A stretch of DNA of 64,000 nucleotides from Diadema setosum (GCA_033980235.1 CM067075.1:23004061-23068060); one strand, 5' to 3'; shown: positions 43,147-56,125, counted from the first letter of the stretch. Notes: a model not told the origin generated them from the letters alone. A program made the numbers and translations.

Positions 43147-46100
43147 TGATGGGGTTTTGATATTCATACAATAATTTTGCCTGTGATATAACCTAAACCT
43201 TGACACGCCGCCATCTGTTTTAGATCTGATTTAGATGTGTTTCAATTATACATAAACAATGATTTATTTTGACCCCCAAATTCATCTTTGGAATGTACCG
43301 ACACCGTTCAATTTCAGCAAGCAGTCTGTTGCCTTCTGTCAATGAATGTTTGCGTTGTTGCCGATGGCATGGTTCCCAGGGCAGCAAAAGAAGTATATTA
43401 TATACCGTACATATGCAGTATAAATTTTCCTACCTATAAAGGTTTGAATCAGAGATTTTTTTCATGAACAGAGCTTTTGTTTCCTTGTTTTAAATGCCTC
43501 AGCGTCTATAACAAGGACCTTTTATGCTGATAATATAACTATATGAATATAATCCTCACAATATCATATTTACGGGGAAAGATGAAAGAGAGATGGAATG
43601 GCAATCGTATATTAGGACAGGGTATTAACTATATACAGTAGCTCGTATGACATTACAGAGACTGAAACGGAGACTAAGCGTCACAATGTGCGCAGTTATC
43701 TACAGCAGCCTGCCCAGACAAACGAGGCTAGTAACTTCCTAAACCTTTTGTGATGGTGGAAATGAAGGGAAATGACTAATACCACGAATACTATTTGAAG
43801 GAAATCGTGCCTGTGGCGAAAACCATTTTGCGTTTTTCGACATGACGTTGGAAGTTCAAAATGACATAGTTGATTTACTCTCTTATTGTGCCATCTTTCC
43901 TCCTTCCCATTTTATAGCCGTTCTTTTCTTCCCTTTTCTTTTTGTTCTTTTTATCTCTGTCTCGTTCGTCTTTCCTGCTCCATTTGTGTCAACACAAACT
44001 TCGCAGCGTAACATCATGTTGAAAAGGTCTAGATTAAAGTCAGAGATACATGTAATAGTGACAACGTTCCGAAGAACTGAATACTGAAGTGATATTTTAT
44101 ATGGCGAAGAATAAGGCGAGGAAATGGGATGTAGATTGATTCATTGGTATCGAATCTTGCAGTTCAGATGAAGGACCATGTCGGGGCCAGACATGTTTTT
44201 ACAAAGGTTCTATAATTGACATCTAGGCCTGAGGAAATAGCCGGCATGCATATAGCTGCTGTGGTATCTTCCGTGTGTAGCATGCTGAGTAGATGACATA
44301 AAAAAAAAGATACAACTGTAAAGCCTCAGTAAGTCTGAAAACACACTTGATCAACATGATCCTGGGATGTTCATGGTAGGGTCTCATGAAGCACTGGACT
44401 GTAAACTAAAGCTTGCGACGATCGCCATTACATTGTAGGACCCTACTTTTGCAGGAACCAGGCAACAGCCCATCAATTATTGGCATTTTGAAACATTGCC
44501 ATGGTAACCGCAATCATCCCAACTGCAACCAATCCCAAACCTCTGACTAAATTTGGTAAAATTTGGTAAAAAAAAAATTGACTAAATTCAGTAAGGAGCA
44601 GAATCTACACGTACATCATTGTTTCCTGGTAAGCAGACTATCACGGTTCAGCAAATGAAGGCATATTGTACCGCAACCATCTACTGTCGATTTGTTCCGC
44701 GACAAAACTGTACTTTTCTGTCCAGGCGACCTTTCCTGCCCATGTAGTCAGTCGTTGGGTTGACTCGATCAGGAAGAGGAGATGCGATAAAAAGCAACTT
44801 CCGGTTCCCTTGTGACCTCTCGACGGAGACATGTCTGTGCTAGCTGGAGAGATGTTGTGTCACCACAATTTTCTAAGAGCTCGCAGTCCTCACTCAAATC
44901 ATTAATTCCAGGATATTGCCACTCAATTTGGGCCCTAATTGATTGCAACGAACATCAAACAGCTATCAAACAGATAAAAGTTTATGATTGTCTGTGTGAT
45001 GGTATGTGTGTTTGTATATACGTTTCAATTAAAAACGTTGTAGGAGTTCAGCCACTTTGCGCCATTTCCTTTCGCCGTACCCACTTGCAACGGGTACGGT
45101 CGAAGTGGGACGAGACAGTTAGAACTTTAGACACTTAAATTGATGCCATTTGATGTCCATAACGCTCATACATACACGAAATGTCGACATTTCCTGATTG
45201 TTTAAGCTCTCGTAAGTTTCAATAAGCCAGTTCGGGGTTCCACTTTGAGCATGAGCAGAAAAAGGTCATCTGTACCAGCAGAGCATGGTGGTTTTTAAAT
45301 TCACTGAGATAAGCATCTGTAATGTAATGATTATTCAACTGATCCCTATAAGTGGTGCTTGCCAGCACATCCACCTGACAGCAAAAGCGGTGTCTGACAA
45401 TATCAATAGAAAGAGATTGTTAATACATGCAATGCAAAATAATGAAATGGATGCTTTCCAAAATGCCAATGGAAGGATCATTCTGGTCACCTGGTCTATG
45501 CAAGTTCATCCTTTGTTTGAACATGACTGATGAATTCCATAAATTGTTACGTTGGGCAAGCTCATGCCTTCTGTCGCTTGAAACTAGTAGAGTGCCTAAT
45601 CAACTGAGAAAGAAGAAAGGTCATTTGTACCCATGTGCCCATGAGCTAACCCCGAAATGGCTTATACTTTTCGTCTAAATGGTGCATCATCGTCAACCTA
45701 TGAACTGAAAGGAGACCTCCAGATGATTTTCAGACTTTTACATATGAACAACTATAAATTGGTTATACCGGGTACAGAGTTTCAGAATTTATAGTGATTG
45801 GGATGAGGAAAAAGAATGTTTTCAAAATTTATAACAAATCACTATGAACAGGGATGATGACATGACAGCCTCACTAAAGGAATGCACAAGTTGGGGCTCA
45901 AGGAAGCAGAACAAAAGAAGAAGGCATGCATACATTATCCACAGGTGAACTTGCAAACTGGCAGTATTGTAATGGGAATTACACTGCTACATTTCTGAAA
46001 TATGTGAGGCTCCTGTGTCATCATCATTGTTCAGTGTAATTTGTTTAAGGTTTTTCAAAGTATTTTTTCTCTGCTCAAGGACCACAATAAATTCCACAAA

Positions 46101-46320
46101 TCTACACATGGAGCTGTTGATTTATGTACTACATGATGTGACATTATGAAAATCGTCTGGAATGCCCCTTGAACACTACAGCATCACGTGTCCTGCTGCA
46201 GGACGAACACAGTACAACCAGGGAGGTGCGCCTCCCTGGGACAACATATTCAATGTGGTGTCATGTTTTGTGAATTTGAGTATAGGTTCCGATTTAAGGA
46301 TGTCCTGTTCCAAAAATCAA
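43147..46320. other. No gene recognised
   Basis: Unassigned DNA except for hairpin M (46,219). A single X-box-like palindrome ATTGCCATGGTAAC lies at 44,495-44,508. Frames at 43,842 and 44,812 have no motif. Confidence 0.4.
46219..46238. mobile_element. Hairpin element M
   Basis: 20 bp, 8-bp arms CAGGGAGG/CCTCCCTG around TGCG. Flanks GTACAAC and GGACAAC (6 of 7). Confidence 0.65.
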
Positions 46321-46323
46321 TCA

Positions 46324-46519
46324 GGGTCCCGTTGCATAAAACTTTTTTAGCAACCTTAGAAAATTCTGGTTGGGATTTGCCCAACCTGAATTTTTTAAGG
46401 TTGCTAATCTAAGAATGTAAAATCCGTTGCATAAAAAACTCTGGTTGGGAGCTTCCAACCGGAATTTTGTGATTTCAACCAGAAAAAAAATCCGGTTGGA
46501 GTTTTATGCAACGGGCCCC
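46324..46519. mobile_element. Foldback MITE, ends GGGTCCCGTTGCATAAAA
   Basis: 196 bp. The right end is TTTTATGCAACGGGCCCC. The interior has nested inverted units of GGTTGGGA/TCCAACC and AGCAACCTTA/TAAGGTTGCT. Confidence 0.7.
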
Positions 46520-47692
46520 AGATCTTTTGGTATGCAAACACACGGAAAGCCATTATACACTATACGTATTAAAGCATGCATCATTTTCAAGACTTTCTGC
46601 GATGATTATGAAAAACAAACAAACAAACAATGCTCCCCTCGCAAGATGCATGCCCCTAGCACTTGAAAAACACTGTGGGTGTTTCTGAGAAATGTATAGT
46701 TCGAAAACATTCTATGGACGCAAAAGATTAGAGACATAACTTGTTTTCTTTCTGTATATCCACATCTTAAAGCCATTATTTGCTACTGAGAGCAGTGAAT
46801 AAATCGTTTCCTTTCAGTATATAACCATTTAAAACCACTGTTTACCAGTGGGAGCAGTGATTCAAAAATACGTTCGTGTTATCACACCACATTTGATGCA
46901 TATGTATAGTTCGGTTGCATCACAAAACATACCATATAAACATTTCGCAATAAAGCCACAAATATAAAAAGAGACTCCACCAATTTTCTCAATAAACCGT
47001 AACTGTAAACGGTTTATTCTAAAAGCAATTTTGATAAAACCACCTTTTGCATATTTATCAATACATACTTCATATTGATTATACTGATTGACATTTTTAC
47101 ATTTTTTCAATTTTTTCTATCCCTAAATCATATTTTAGAACAGTATTTTGAAGCACTAAAGCTGTTTTTTTTTTTTCATCCGCAAATTGTATAATAGTGG
47201 CTTTAAGAGTGTGATGTGAATCATTCCACATATTTCAGTTACAGGCCTGCGAACAGACCAAAGGAAAGACACTGAAAGATTGTACTTGGTTTGTCGTGAT
47301 AAAAACTGCTTGTTCTCTCCTTACACTTTAATAGTCAGACTAAACCGAAGAAAGGGCAGCAGTCCATTATACGGTCCTTGCAGTGAAAGTGGTGAGACTG
47401 TTAGGCAGAACATGTAGGCATGTTGTGCCTCAAAGTATTTACACTTAATTTCACTCTGGAGAAGTGATTCACTCCCACGTCAGTCCGGGAAACATACGGC
47501 CACAACTGCCGCAGGAAAACATCGCTATGAGCGTGACGGTAGTATATGGAAGGTCGTCAATGACGCGGCCTAAACGGAGGCATCTTGAGTTACTGCAGCA
47601 GGAAATGAGCTTGTCTCTTACATCACCCTATGGGCCAACCACTGCAAGGGATATAATGATAATGATAATGATTATAAAAACTTTGTCATGGC
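46520..47692. other. No gene recognised
   Basis: AT-rich unassigned DNA; 46,760-46,860 contains two short imperfect repeats around TATTTGCTACTGAGAGCAGT. Confidence 0.4.
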
Positions 47693-47701
47693 TGCAACTC
47701 C

Positions 47702-47726
47702 CCCCCCCCCCCCACACACACACACA
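47702..47726. repeat. poly-C and (CA)n run
   Basis: Simple sequence at the left edge of the 1-kb foldback. Confidence 0.9.
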
Positions 47727-47740
47727 CTACAGCCCGTACA

Positions 47741-48734
47741 CAGAGCGTATCAAAAAAAGAAGAAGAAGGTAATCCAACTTTGGAGGGCTGCGATTTCGTA
47801 ATTGTCAGTTATATGTGAAGAGATAACTGTAGGGTCAAATGCATTGATCCTCTCATCATAAAACTAGGAAATTATGGAGGGCTCAATGTTAGTTGTAAGG
47901 AAAGAGGAAGCCTCTTTCCATTGATACCTAATTATGTTGACAATTGTCATGCATGATCGAGCACATGGACTTTAAAGACAGCAATGACAAATTGCACTTT
48001 TTCCAAGTTTGCGTGTTATTGTGAAGGAACAGTGAATGTCTGACTGCATGGATGAGATCTGTCAATGAAAGTGGTCAAATCATCAGGCCAGCCTGCACGA
48101 CTGCAGATTTGTGTTTTAGGGTTTCTTCTAACGTTTTATGGTTCATAACCTTCAACATGGCCACGTTGTCGATATTTGGTCCTTCCCATTAAGGCGAAAC
48201 CATTATCCATTTTACTCTCTTCATATTCATGACATGGTTTGCCACTGGAAGCTATGTGCTGAATATGAACAGAGAAAAATGGATTGTGTTGGTTAGCCTC
48301 TGTGGGAGCAGGGAGGTGAGTTTTGTCTCACCTCCCTGGTGGGAGCGACCAAGTTTTCGGACAAAAGGCCATGTTAAAGGTTATGGACTATAAAATGTTA
48401 GGAGAAAACCTAAACACAAAACCTAAACATAAACCAGCATTCGTACAGGCTGGCCTATTTGGCAACTTTCATTGACAGATCTCATCCATGCAGTCAGATA
48501 TGCACTGTTCCTTCACAATAACACGCAAACTTGGAAAAACTGCAAGTTGTCATTGTTGTCTTTAAAGTCCATGTGCTCAGTCATGCATGACAATTGTCAA
48601 CTTAATTAGGTATCAATGGAAAGAGGAAGAGTTCCCATCTCCTTACAACCAACATTGTGCTCATCATAACTGACAATTAAGAAATGGCAGCCCTCCAAAG
48701 TTGGATAACCTTTTTTTTTTTTTTGATACGCTCT
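47741..48734. mobile_element. 1-kb foldback element
   Basis: Long inverted arms: the left starts CAGAGCGTATCAAAAAAAG and the right ends TTTTGATACGCTCTG. Complementarity (CCAACTTTGGAGGGCTGC; TTGACAATTGTCATGCATGA; TTGCGTGTTATTGTGAAGGA) runs about 450 bp into each arm. No transposase. TGCAACTCC lies outside both ends (47,693-47,701 and 48,772-48,780). Confidence 0.78.
48309..48338. mobile_element. Hairpin element N, inside the 1-kb foldback
   Basis: 30 bp, perfect 12-bp arms CAGGGAGGTGAG and a 6-base loop. Perfect flanks GTGGGAG at 48,302-48,308 and 48,339-48,345. Confidence 0.8.
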
Positions 48735-48741
48735 GAATTAC

Positions 48742-48762
48742 CAGGGAGGGGCCACCTTCCTG
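48742..48762. mobile_element. Hairpin element O
   Basis: 21 bp, CAGGGAGG ... CCTTCCTG. Flanks GAATTAC and GTATTAC (6 of 7), directly at the right end of the 1-kb foldback. Confidence 0.6.
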
Positions 48763-48820
48763 GTATTACATTGCAACTCCACATGAAGTGTTCCCGATGG
48801 CTTGAATAAACGGAAAGTAA

Positions 48821-48836
48821 AATAGTAATAATAATG

Positions 48837-48871
<35 letters not shown>

Positions 48872-48908
48872 TATAATAATAATGATAATAATAATAGTAA
48901 TATTGTTA
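48821..48908. repeat. (AAT)n microsatellite
   Basis: ATA/AATA/ATG trinucleotides. Confidence 0.9.
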
Positions 48909-49102
48909 GAAATGATAAGAAATAGATAAATAAAAAAAAGCTATGGTAGAGGGCGGGCTTCATCAAAATTGGACAGAACTTCGGAAGGGAAGGAATTTCT
49001 GAAGTTTCACATTATTTTGTGCAACAGTAACATTATACAAATGATGCACAGGACAGAGTGGATCGGTGAGATTTGGATGCTCGAGTTTAACTTTGGAACT
49101 GT

Positions 49103-49486
49103 TTAAAGGGACTGTACAGTACTGGTTGAGGTGGGGATTCATGTTTTAAACATTCCTAAGTGAGATAATGAAAAGCCTCTTATGAAATATGAAAGAGCAT
49201 GTAATTCTAAGAAGGATTCAACGTTTATTTGATGAAAATTGATTTTCAAATGGCTGAGATATCCAAAAAAGTGCTAATAATAAAAGGCGACATGCCACAA
49301 CTTTATTAGGATCTCTTTGTTTCACCTTGTTTTTGGATATCTCAGCCATTTCAAAACCGATTTTCATCGAATAAACTTTTGATACCCCTTAGAACTGCAT
49401 GCTCTTTGTCATCTCATAGAGTGGTTTCTGAATATCTCGCAAAACGTTAAAAGCTAAATCCTCACCTCGACCAGAACTGTACACAA
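49103..49486. mobile_element. 390-bp foldback element, copy 3
   Basis: TTTAAAGGGACTGTACAGTA ... GACCAGAACTGTACACAACC. The centre is decayed (GGCGACATGCCACAACTTT). Confidence 0.75.
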
Positions 49487-50343
49487 CCTCCACGAGCACA
49501 GCGAGTGGGTTTCAGACTGTTCCGAAGTTAAACGAGAGCATCCAATTCTCACTGATCCACGAAATAGGCATGTGCATCATTTGTGTTATAAATTGGGGCC
49601 CATAAATTCATGAAATACAACCATTTTCCCCATCATGCGTCTGGTACACCTACTACACTATACAAGACTTGAGCCATGCTTTCGGATTTTACCGGGCGCA
49701 TGGCTTAGTGTGGCTCAGTAAAAATCAATGCATGACAATTGACCAATCAGATTGCAGAGATTCTAAAGCCCATGTCATAATATTATATCAACCAAATGCA
49801 TCAAGGAGGAACTGATCATATTATTTTACCATCGTCTCGTTGGTCCCCATCATTTTTATCAATACCTACCATGCCTACATTCATGATTCTTCTCAGAACT
49901 TCCTGTTTTACAAGAAGTAGAATAACAATTAGGAAGTATCTTTCGCGTCAAATCTTTTGGTGATCTGGCAACGGTGCATTTTAGTGAGAAAAAGGTTTAA
50001 ATTACTTAATATTGTCGATGGGGAAGAATATGTGTTTTTTATTAGTTTTAACATCTTTGCGACCAAATTCAAAACATGTAAAATATTTTGAATTCCGCAA
50101 CTTTCTTATTTAACTTCCGATTTTGGTTAAGGTTCCTTCATTCTATTTGTCTTATGCTTTTATACCCTCCACGAAGTCAATTTGAACATGGTGTGCAAAT
50201 CGCACATTATCAGCACAGTTCAACATTGGGCAATCTCCACGCATGATTGTGCTACTGAAATGCGCCTTCGTCGCAGCTCGCAAACCGCGAATAAAACAAA
50301 TGACTAATCGTTATTGTACCATGCAGCTTTGGCAAGGTTACAG

Positions 50344-50377
50344 CAGGGAGGTGGAAGATCTTTCTTCCACCTCCCTG
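50344..50377. mobile_element. Hairpin element P
   Basis: 34 bp, perfect arms CAGGGAGGTGGAAGA around TCTT. Perfect flanks GTTACAG at 50,337-50,343 and 50,378-50,384. Confidence 0.8.
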
Positions 50378-50941
50378 GTTACAGACAAGTGAGCCGCAAT
50401 CGCAATCTATGTAGAGTGAAGGTCGTTTTAGCCAGACGAAAATGAATTCATATAATAGTAGGGCCTATATCCGTCACGAAATGTGCTAAAATTAGAACAA
50501 TAGTATAGCAGCTGATTCAACAAAGAGAATTATAAGTGCTCAAGAACAGAACCCCCCCCCCGCACTGCTGTAGATTTTATTGTTAGATAATTATATTAAA
50601 TAATATATACAAATGAATGTAATAGAGCAGAATGACATTGGGTAATTTGATTGAAGCCATTTCCCGACCGCTGACGTGATACTCTTTGTATACATTGACG
50701 AACCCATAGCCTTACAATTGACACGTTATAGTTCCACTCGCTGGTTGGAATGAATCATGCAGGTGGTCACGGCGTGTCGCTGTGTTTAAATAAATCTTTT
50801 GCCACCTGTAGTAAAACGAAATCTTCCCCAAATATTCACGTGGATTTAATGGATTCAGAAATGTTACAAGGCCTCAGTGAAGCTTGAGGAAAATCGAATG
50901 TAGTCTGTCCAAAAGTTATGGGTGTTTGTAATTTGCTAGGG

Positions 50942-51316
50942 TTAAAGGGATTATACAGTTTTGGTTGACACCTAACTTCCGGTTTCGGTCATTTTTCGGT
51001 GAGATGGTGAGAAACCTTTTATAAAATATGAAAGAGCATCTAATTTCAAGAGGAATTCGACGTTTATTTGATGAAAATTGGTTTTGAAATTGCTTGAAAT
51101 GGCTGAGATATCCAAAAAGAGCGATCCTTTTTTTTTCCTTTTTTTTTTTTTTTTTTTTGGATGTTTCGGCATTCCAAAACCAATTTCCATCAAATGAACT
51201 TTGAATTCCTTTAAGAATGGTATGGTCTATACTATTTCATAAGTGGTTTCTTAGTATCTCACAAAAAGTGAAAAGCCCAATCCTCATCTCCACCATTACT
51301 GTACCATCCCTTTAAA
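50942..51316. mobile_element. 390-bp foldback element, copy 4
   Basis: TTAAAGGGATTATACAGTTT ... TACTGTACCATCCCTTTAAA. The centre has become a long poly-T run. Confidence 0.75.
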
Positions 51317-53605
51317 CCGATGTGCTGTCATCGCCGGATGCAAGAAAACTGCAACAATTTTTAGTGTTGCACAAATTGAACGGTATGAAAAAAAAAAAAT
51401 GACGAAAATCTGAAGTATTTTATTTCGTCCCAGTATTATAGAAGAACAGTCGTCTTACCTCCAGAAGGTACATAATGGGAGATAATACCACCGCTGCCAT
51501 GCATATACTTCGAGCAGCTGTCGAGAGAATATGTGCATTTATACGGAGAATTTGATTCGAATTGTTGTAGCTTGTTATTTGGCGATAATTCCATCAATTC
51601 ACAATCGGTTCCTGCCACCTAGGCCTAAGCTTTTCTTTAACGTAAACAATGGACAAGTATGTGACACCAACAACTGATAATTTTTCATATTTTCCATTCA
51701 CGATTGTGCACAAACAATCCCTTTTGTCCACAGAAAACAAGAGAGGGAGAAAGTTGGTCAGAGCGAGATGAAGGGTTACTTGTTACAAGACTAGGGGTCC
51801 GTTGTCAGCAAAAAAGTTCATTAATTATGTACTTCCGTATGTCGTGATGATTACACTTCTGTTACATACGTAATGCCTATAACAATGACAGTGGTGTATG
51901 TGATGTATATCCTGTGTGTACAAACATACGTACCGAGGGGTACAGAGAAAAAGATTCTATTCAAGAAATTTGCTCATAAGTACCAAGACTCATAGTGATA
52001 TCGATGTTTCGATTGGATTTGGAAATAAAAACCTTGCTCAATATAATTTATGCAAATGACATAAGTGCAATATAAACTCTCTTTGAATATTCATAGGCCT
52101 ATAGCAAAATTAGTACCTTTCAAAATAGCAGGTGATGATACAGTCCTGAAAATTAGTGAAATTCATTTGAGACTTTGAAGTTTTGTTAATTTTTTTAGCA
52201 TTATATTCAATAGGAAATTAAACTTGAATAATGTAGATTATATATATCTGTTTGCTAAAGAATCTCTCTCTTAAATCTTAAATCGACTTAAATACGATTT
52301 GCCCATAATAATTTTTGTTAGCCTTGTATAATGCTCGTATTTCATCTTTCTTATATTTCAATTCTATCTAGGGGAGCTATTCTTACCAAATTCAATACCT
52401 CTTCCCTATACAAAAGAAAGCAATCTGAATTTGCACAAAATCGGAACAAGACTTGAATAAAATGAAAATTATACTATATTCTCTCATGCAGCGCTAACAT
52501 GTCAAAACTTCGTAACCTTAGCCACTTGACCATGTTTTCCGTAAAAAATTCAAAAAAAAAAAGAACAAGAAATGTTGATTAAAAATTCCCCATTTATTTG
52601 CTTCGTCTCTTCAGTATGAATATTTTATAAGGCCTATATGTGTTTCATTCTTATTTTTGTTCTAACCATTTACCTTTTAATCAAATTATTTGCTCCACTC
52701 TTTTAGCACGAGTTGTTAATACGTGCAATTAGTATATGTTTTGAGTATTTGTAACATAACAAGACCATTTCGGCTTTTTTTCACACATACCATATTCCAA
52801 TCATTGATTACACAATACACACACACACACACATACATATACATACAAGACTTGAGATGGAAAGAAAAAATGTCTCTTTACGGGATGTGAAATATACAGG
52901 AAGTGATGATGAAGTTGACACACTCGATAAGAAACTTTCGACGCAATAATGTCACGTCTTGAACGCTTAACTCCATACGTGGGGGTTTCGAATGTGGCGA
53001 GAATTTAACTTTCGGGTTTTTTTTTTCACTTGAGTCCGTCAGACTGCAGACTGAGTTCATTTTGAAAAGCCATCACTGTCAAATGTCAGAAGACATTATG
53101 TAGTGGAGTAAATCACATAACGCCTACATATCTACCGTGTATAACCATGGAACATTTGTTGCTACATTTTGGCGAACACAGTCTTTGCCAAGTTTGAATA
53201 ATTTGGCTGTGGTTGTCGTTGTCCGCTGTGTCGTCAAGATTGCGTAAATATTTGCGCAGGAACACGGTGAAACATAACCGAAAAACATTGTCAATCATGA
53301 TTTATTTCGGTACTGAGGAATACAGAGACGTTAAAGGCAATATAGTATTCGTTAATGAATGAAATAATGAAAGGAGTAAAGTAGACAGGGGAAAGTGTCA
53401 CAATGAATTTTGACTTACATGGCTTTATACCTTTGAAGATAGTGGTGGGTGGATTTCAGAAAATATTGAAATTTGCCGACTGAGTTGTATGGTGATGTTT
53501 AAGCGCGTAGAAAAAAAAAACAAGAAAAAGTCAGCATTCCAGCATACAAACACATACACACACTTAAAAAAAGACAGAGAATTGTATTGACTTTATCAAG
53601 ATAAC
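51317..53605. other. No gene recognised
   Basis: AT-rich unassigned DNA; (CA)n near 52,815. Confidence 0.4.
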
Positions 53606-53637
53606 CAAGGAGGTATCACATACGATAAACTTCCTTG
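53606..53637. mobile_element. Hairpin element Q
   Basis: 32 bp, CAAGGAGGTAT ... ATAAACTTCCTTG. Flanks AGATAAC and AGAGAAC (6 of 7). Rightmost member of the family seen. Confidence 0.55.
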
Positions 53638-54112
53638 AGAGAACTATGAACAAGTTTAGTATCATCATGTCAGTGAACGGTTTAAGTGGTTAATTTAACA
53701 TTATTTAAACTGTAATTTCAACCGTAAGTTATTCATTCATATAATAATTCCTATGTGTCATATCTAGACCTATTCATGGTGGGTGGCCTTGCAGGCAGAC
53801 CCCGATCTCCATATTCATACTTATTATTCCACGTGCCCGAACAGGCATTTTGAGCATGGGGCCCGATATTCTTAAAAGACTAATATTCATTCATCTTACT
53901 CAACACTGAATTATGGTTGCCTTCCAGGGCAGGGCGAGCCTGCAAAAAAAAAAAAAAAGTGGCTTTGTAGCGGTACGCTGCTGCACCATCAGTATAAGCT
54001 CTTCTAGATTCTAACTTTTCTTAAAAAAAAAAAGTGAATGAAGGAGGAGAATAACAGAAAAATGATGGTAAAAGACTGACAAATCTCTCCGTCTTGCATG
54101 CTTTCAGCGACA

Positions 54113-54506
54113 TTAAAGGGATAGTACAGTTTTGGTGGAGATGAGAATTTGGCTTTGAACTTTTTGTGAGATACCAAGAAAACACTTATGAAATAGTACA
54201 GAGCAGACCATTTCAAGAGGAATTTAAAGTTTATTTGATGAAAATCGGATTTAGAATGACAGAAACATCCAAAAACAAAGTAAAACAAAGCGATCGTAAT
54301 AAAATGTGGGTCCCACACTTTACTGAATCGCTCTGTTTTGGATATCTCAGCCATTTCAAAACCAATTTTCATTAAACAAACGATGAATTCCTCATGGAAT
54401 TACATGCTCTTTCATATTTCATAAGAGGTTTCTCATTATCTCACCAAAAATGTTGGAAACCTGAAATTTAATTAGGTATCAGCCAAAACTATACGATGCC
54501 TTTAAA
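54113..54506. mobile_element. 390-bp foldback element, copy 5
   Basis: Closest to copy 1; central ATGTGGGTCCCACACTTTA. The 122-residue minus-strand frame overlapping it is arm sequence. Confidence 0.8.
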
Positions 54507-56125
54507 TTGTTATCTTTCTATCTCCACCACACTGTAGTATAAATTGTCGATTGAGGGTGATTTGTTAGGGGATCTCGGTGCAAACGCTTCTTGAGCACAC
54601 AGTAATCCTACAGGAAGGTTGCGCCCTAAGTATAGTGTAGGCCGTTAATGAAGGTCGCTTCTCGCGCGTAAAGACAGATGTTTGCTCGCCAATAATCTGT
54701 TACTTCCCCGATTAAAAGAGCCCCCTATCCAGGTCGAATCTTGCAAGGAATCTAACTCTCTGACTGTATAAAGCACTATACCGTGTACAACGTTAACTTT
54801 ATTTCGGGCATTATTTTACAGACGGTTGCACATGTTTTATTTTAAAAAGAGAAAGAAATGGAAGAAGAATATTGAGAAAAAGAAGACTGCATACATGTTG
54901 GTGCTGCACTAAAGCACTATATTATGTCGTGCACAAAGTTTATTTCGTTCATTATTTTGCAGACTGTTAAACATGTTTTATGTTAAAGAAGAGAAAGAAA
55001 CGGAAGAATATTGAGGAAAAAGAAGATGACGTTTAAGGGTTAAAAGGAAAACGAGTTTGCTGCACTGTTCGTGACTCAATGCATTTGACTATTGTAATGG
55101 AGAACGTTACTTTTTTTCCTGTTGCCAAGGGAACGAGATAAGACCGTATCTTACTTTTCGTTATTCGCAAATGAAACGTAGCTCTCGTTATCATGTCTCG
55201 AACCGTATAATTGATGGCAAGATATCCCCGAGAGCTGTCTTATTTCATTAATCATGCTTTGCAAATATTATTTCAACAGTTGTGTGTTCTCTTCAAAAGC
55301 ACACAGTTTGATGGATATCTCGATTATAGTTTGTAAAGATTTTTCCAAAGCATTGAATTTGCACAACGTGTCTTTTGAAAAGTCCAACAGACCAAAGAGA
55401 ACAATAGAAGAGTTTAGCCAATTTGACCCATTATACACGTAGGCCTACTACTGTAGCAGTTACGCTATCTGTCTTTATAGGTACTTCAGCACATAACATT
55501 GTAGAATAATTTCTCCCGGCAGTATTTATGACTCAACATCAAACCGATTAGCCAGCCGTGCATCCGTACCAGGTGTCATGATCCTTGTATAAAGCCAGTT
55601 TGTTAGGCACTTCGCCGCTTGCTACTGTGCGTCGTATCAGTCAAATTGAAGTGCCCTGTAAAACACACAATGTATACAATGTGTATTATACATCATATAC
55701 ACAGAATGTAAGGCTTTTCTTCAACAAACATTGACAAACCGAAGTAAGTCACTTGGACGCAAAGGAATGTATTGTCACTTTCATGCGATAATGCGATAAT
55801 AGAATCGTTCGCGAGCTAGAGTTTCCGGGAAAGCAGTGGTGCTTAGCACCTTTGTTCTGTTGACACTCGGACCGTTGTCATTAATTTGAGCAATCAATTG
55901 TCAATCATCTGCGCAGAGCAGTGAGTCGGTAAGCCAATGAAAAAAATGTCTGAAAGAAAGAAAGAAGAAGAAAGAAAACACTTCGTAAAGCCTTAGTCAA
56001 GCAGCGCCGAGGCTGATCCGTCGGATTAATGGTGGCGTACTATGCTATATCTTGCTAAACTGTCTGGTGAGAGAAAATGTATTTTGGTGGACTCCTCATA
56101 AAAAAAAAAGACTGAAGGTCACATT
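54507..56125. other. No gene recognised
   Basis: A phrase GAGAAAGAAANGGAAGAA / TTTATTTCG recurs at 54,799-54,880 and 54,941-55,025, a local duplication of about 140 bp. Otherwise nothing is recognised. Confidence 0.4.

Noticed and set aside
54004..54375. 122-residue minus frame resembling the 72-residue frame at 21,274
   Set aside because: The similarity is real but arises because both are arms of the same non-coding foldback family.
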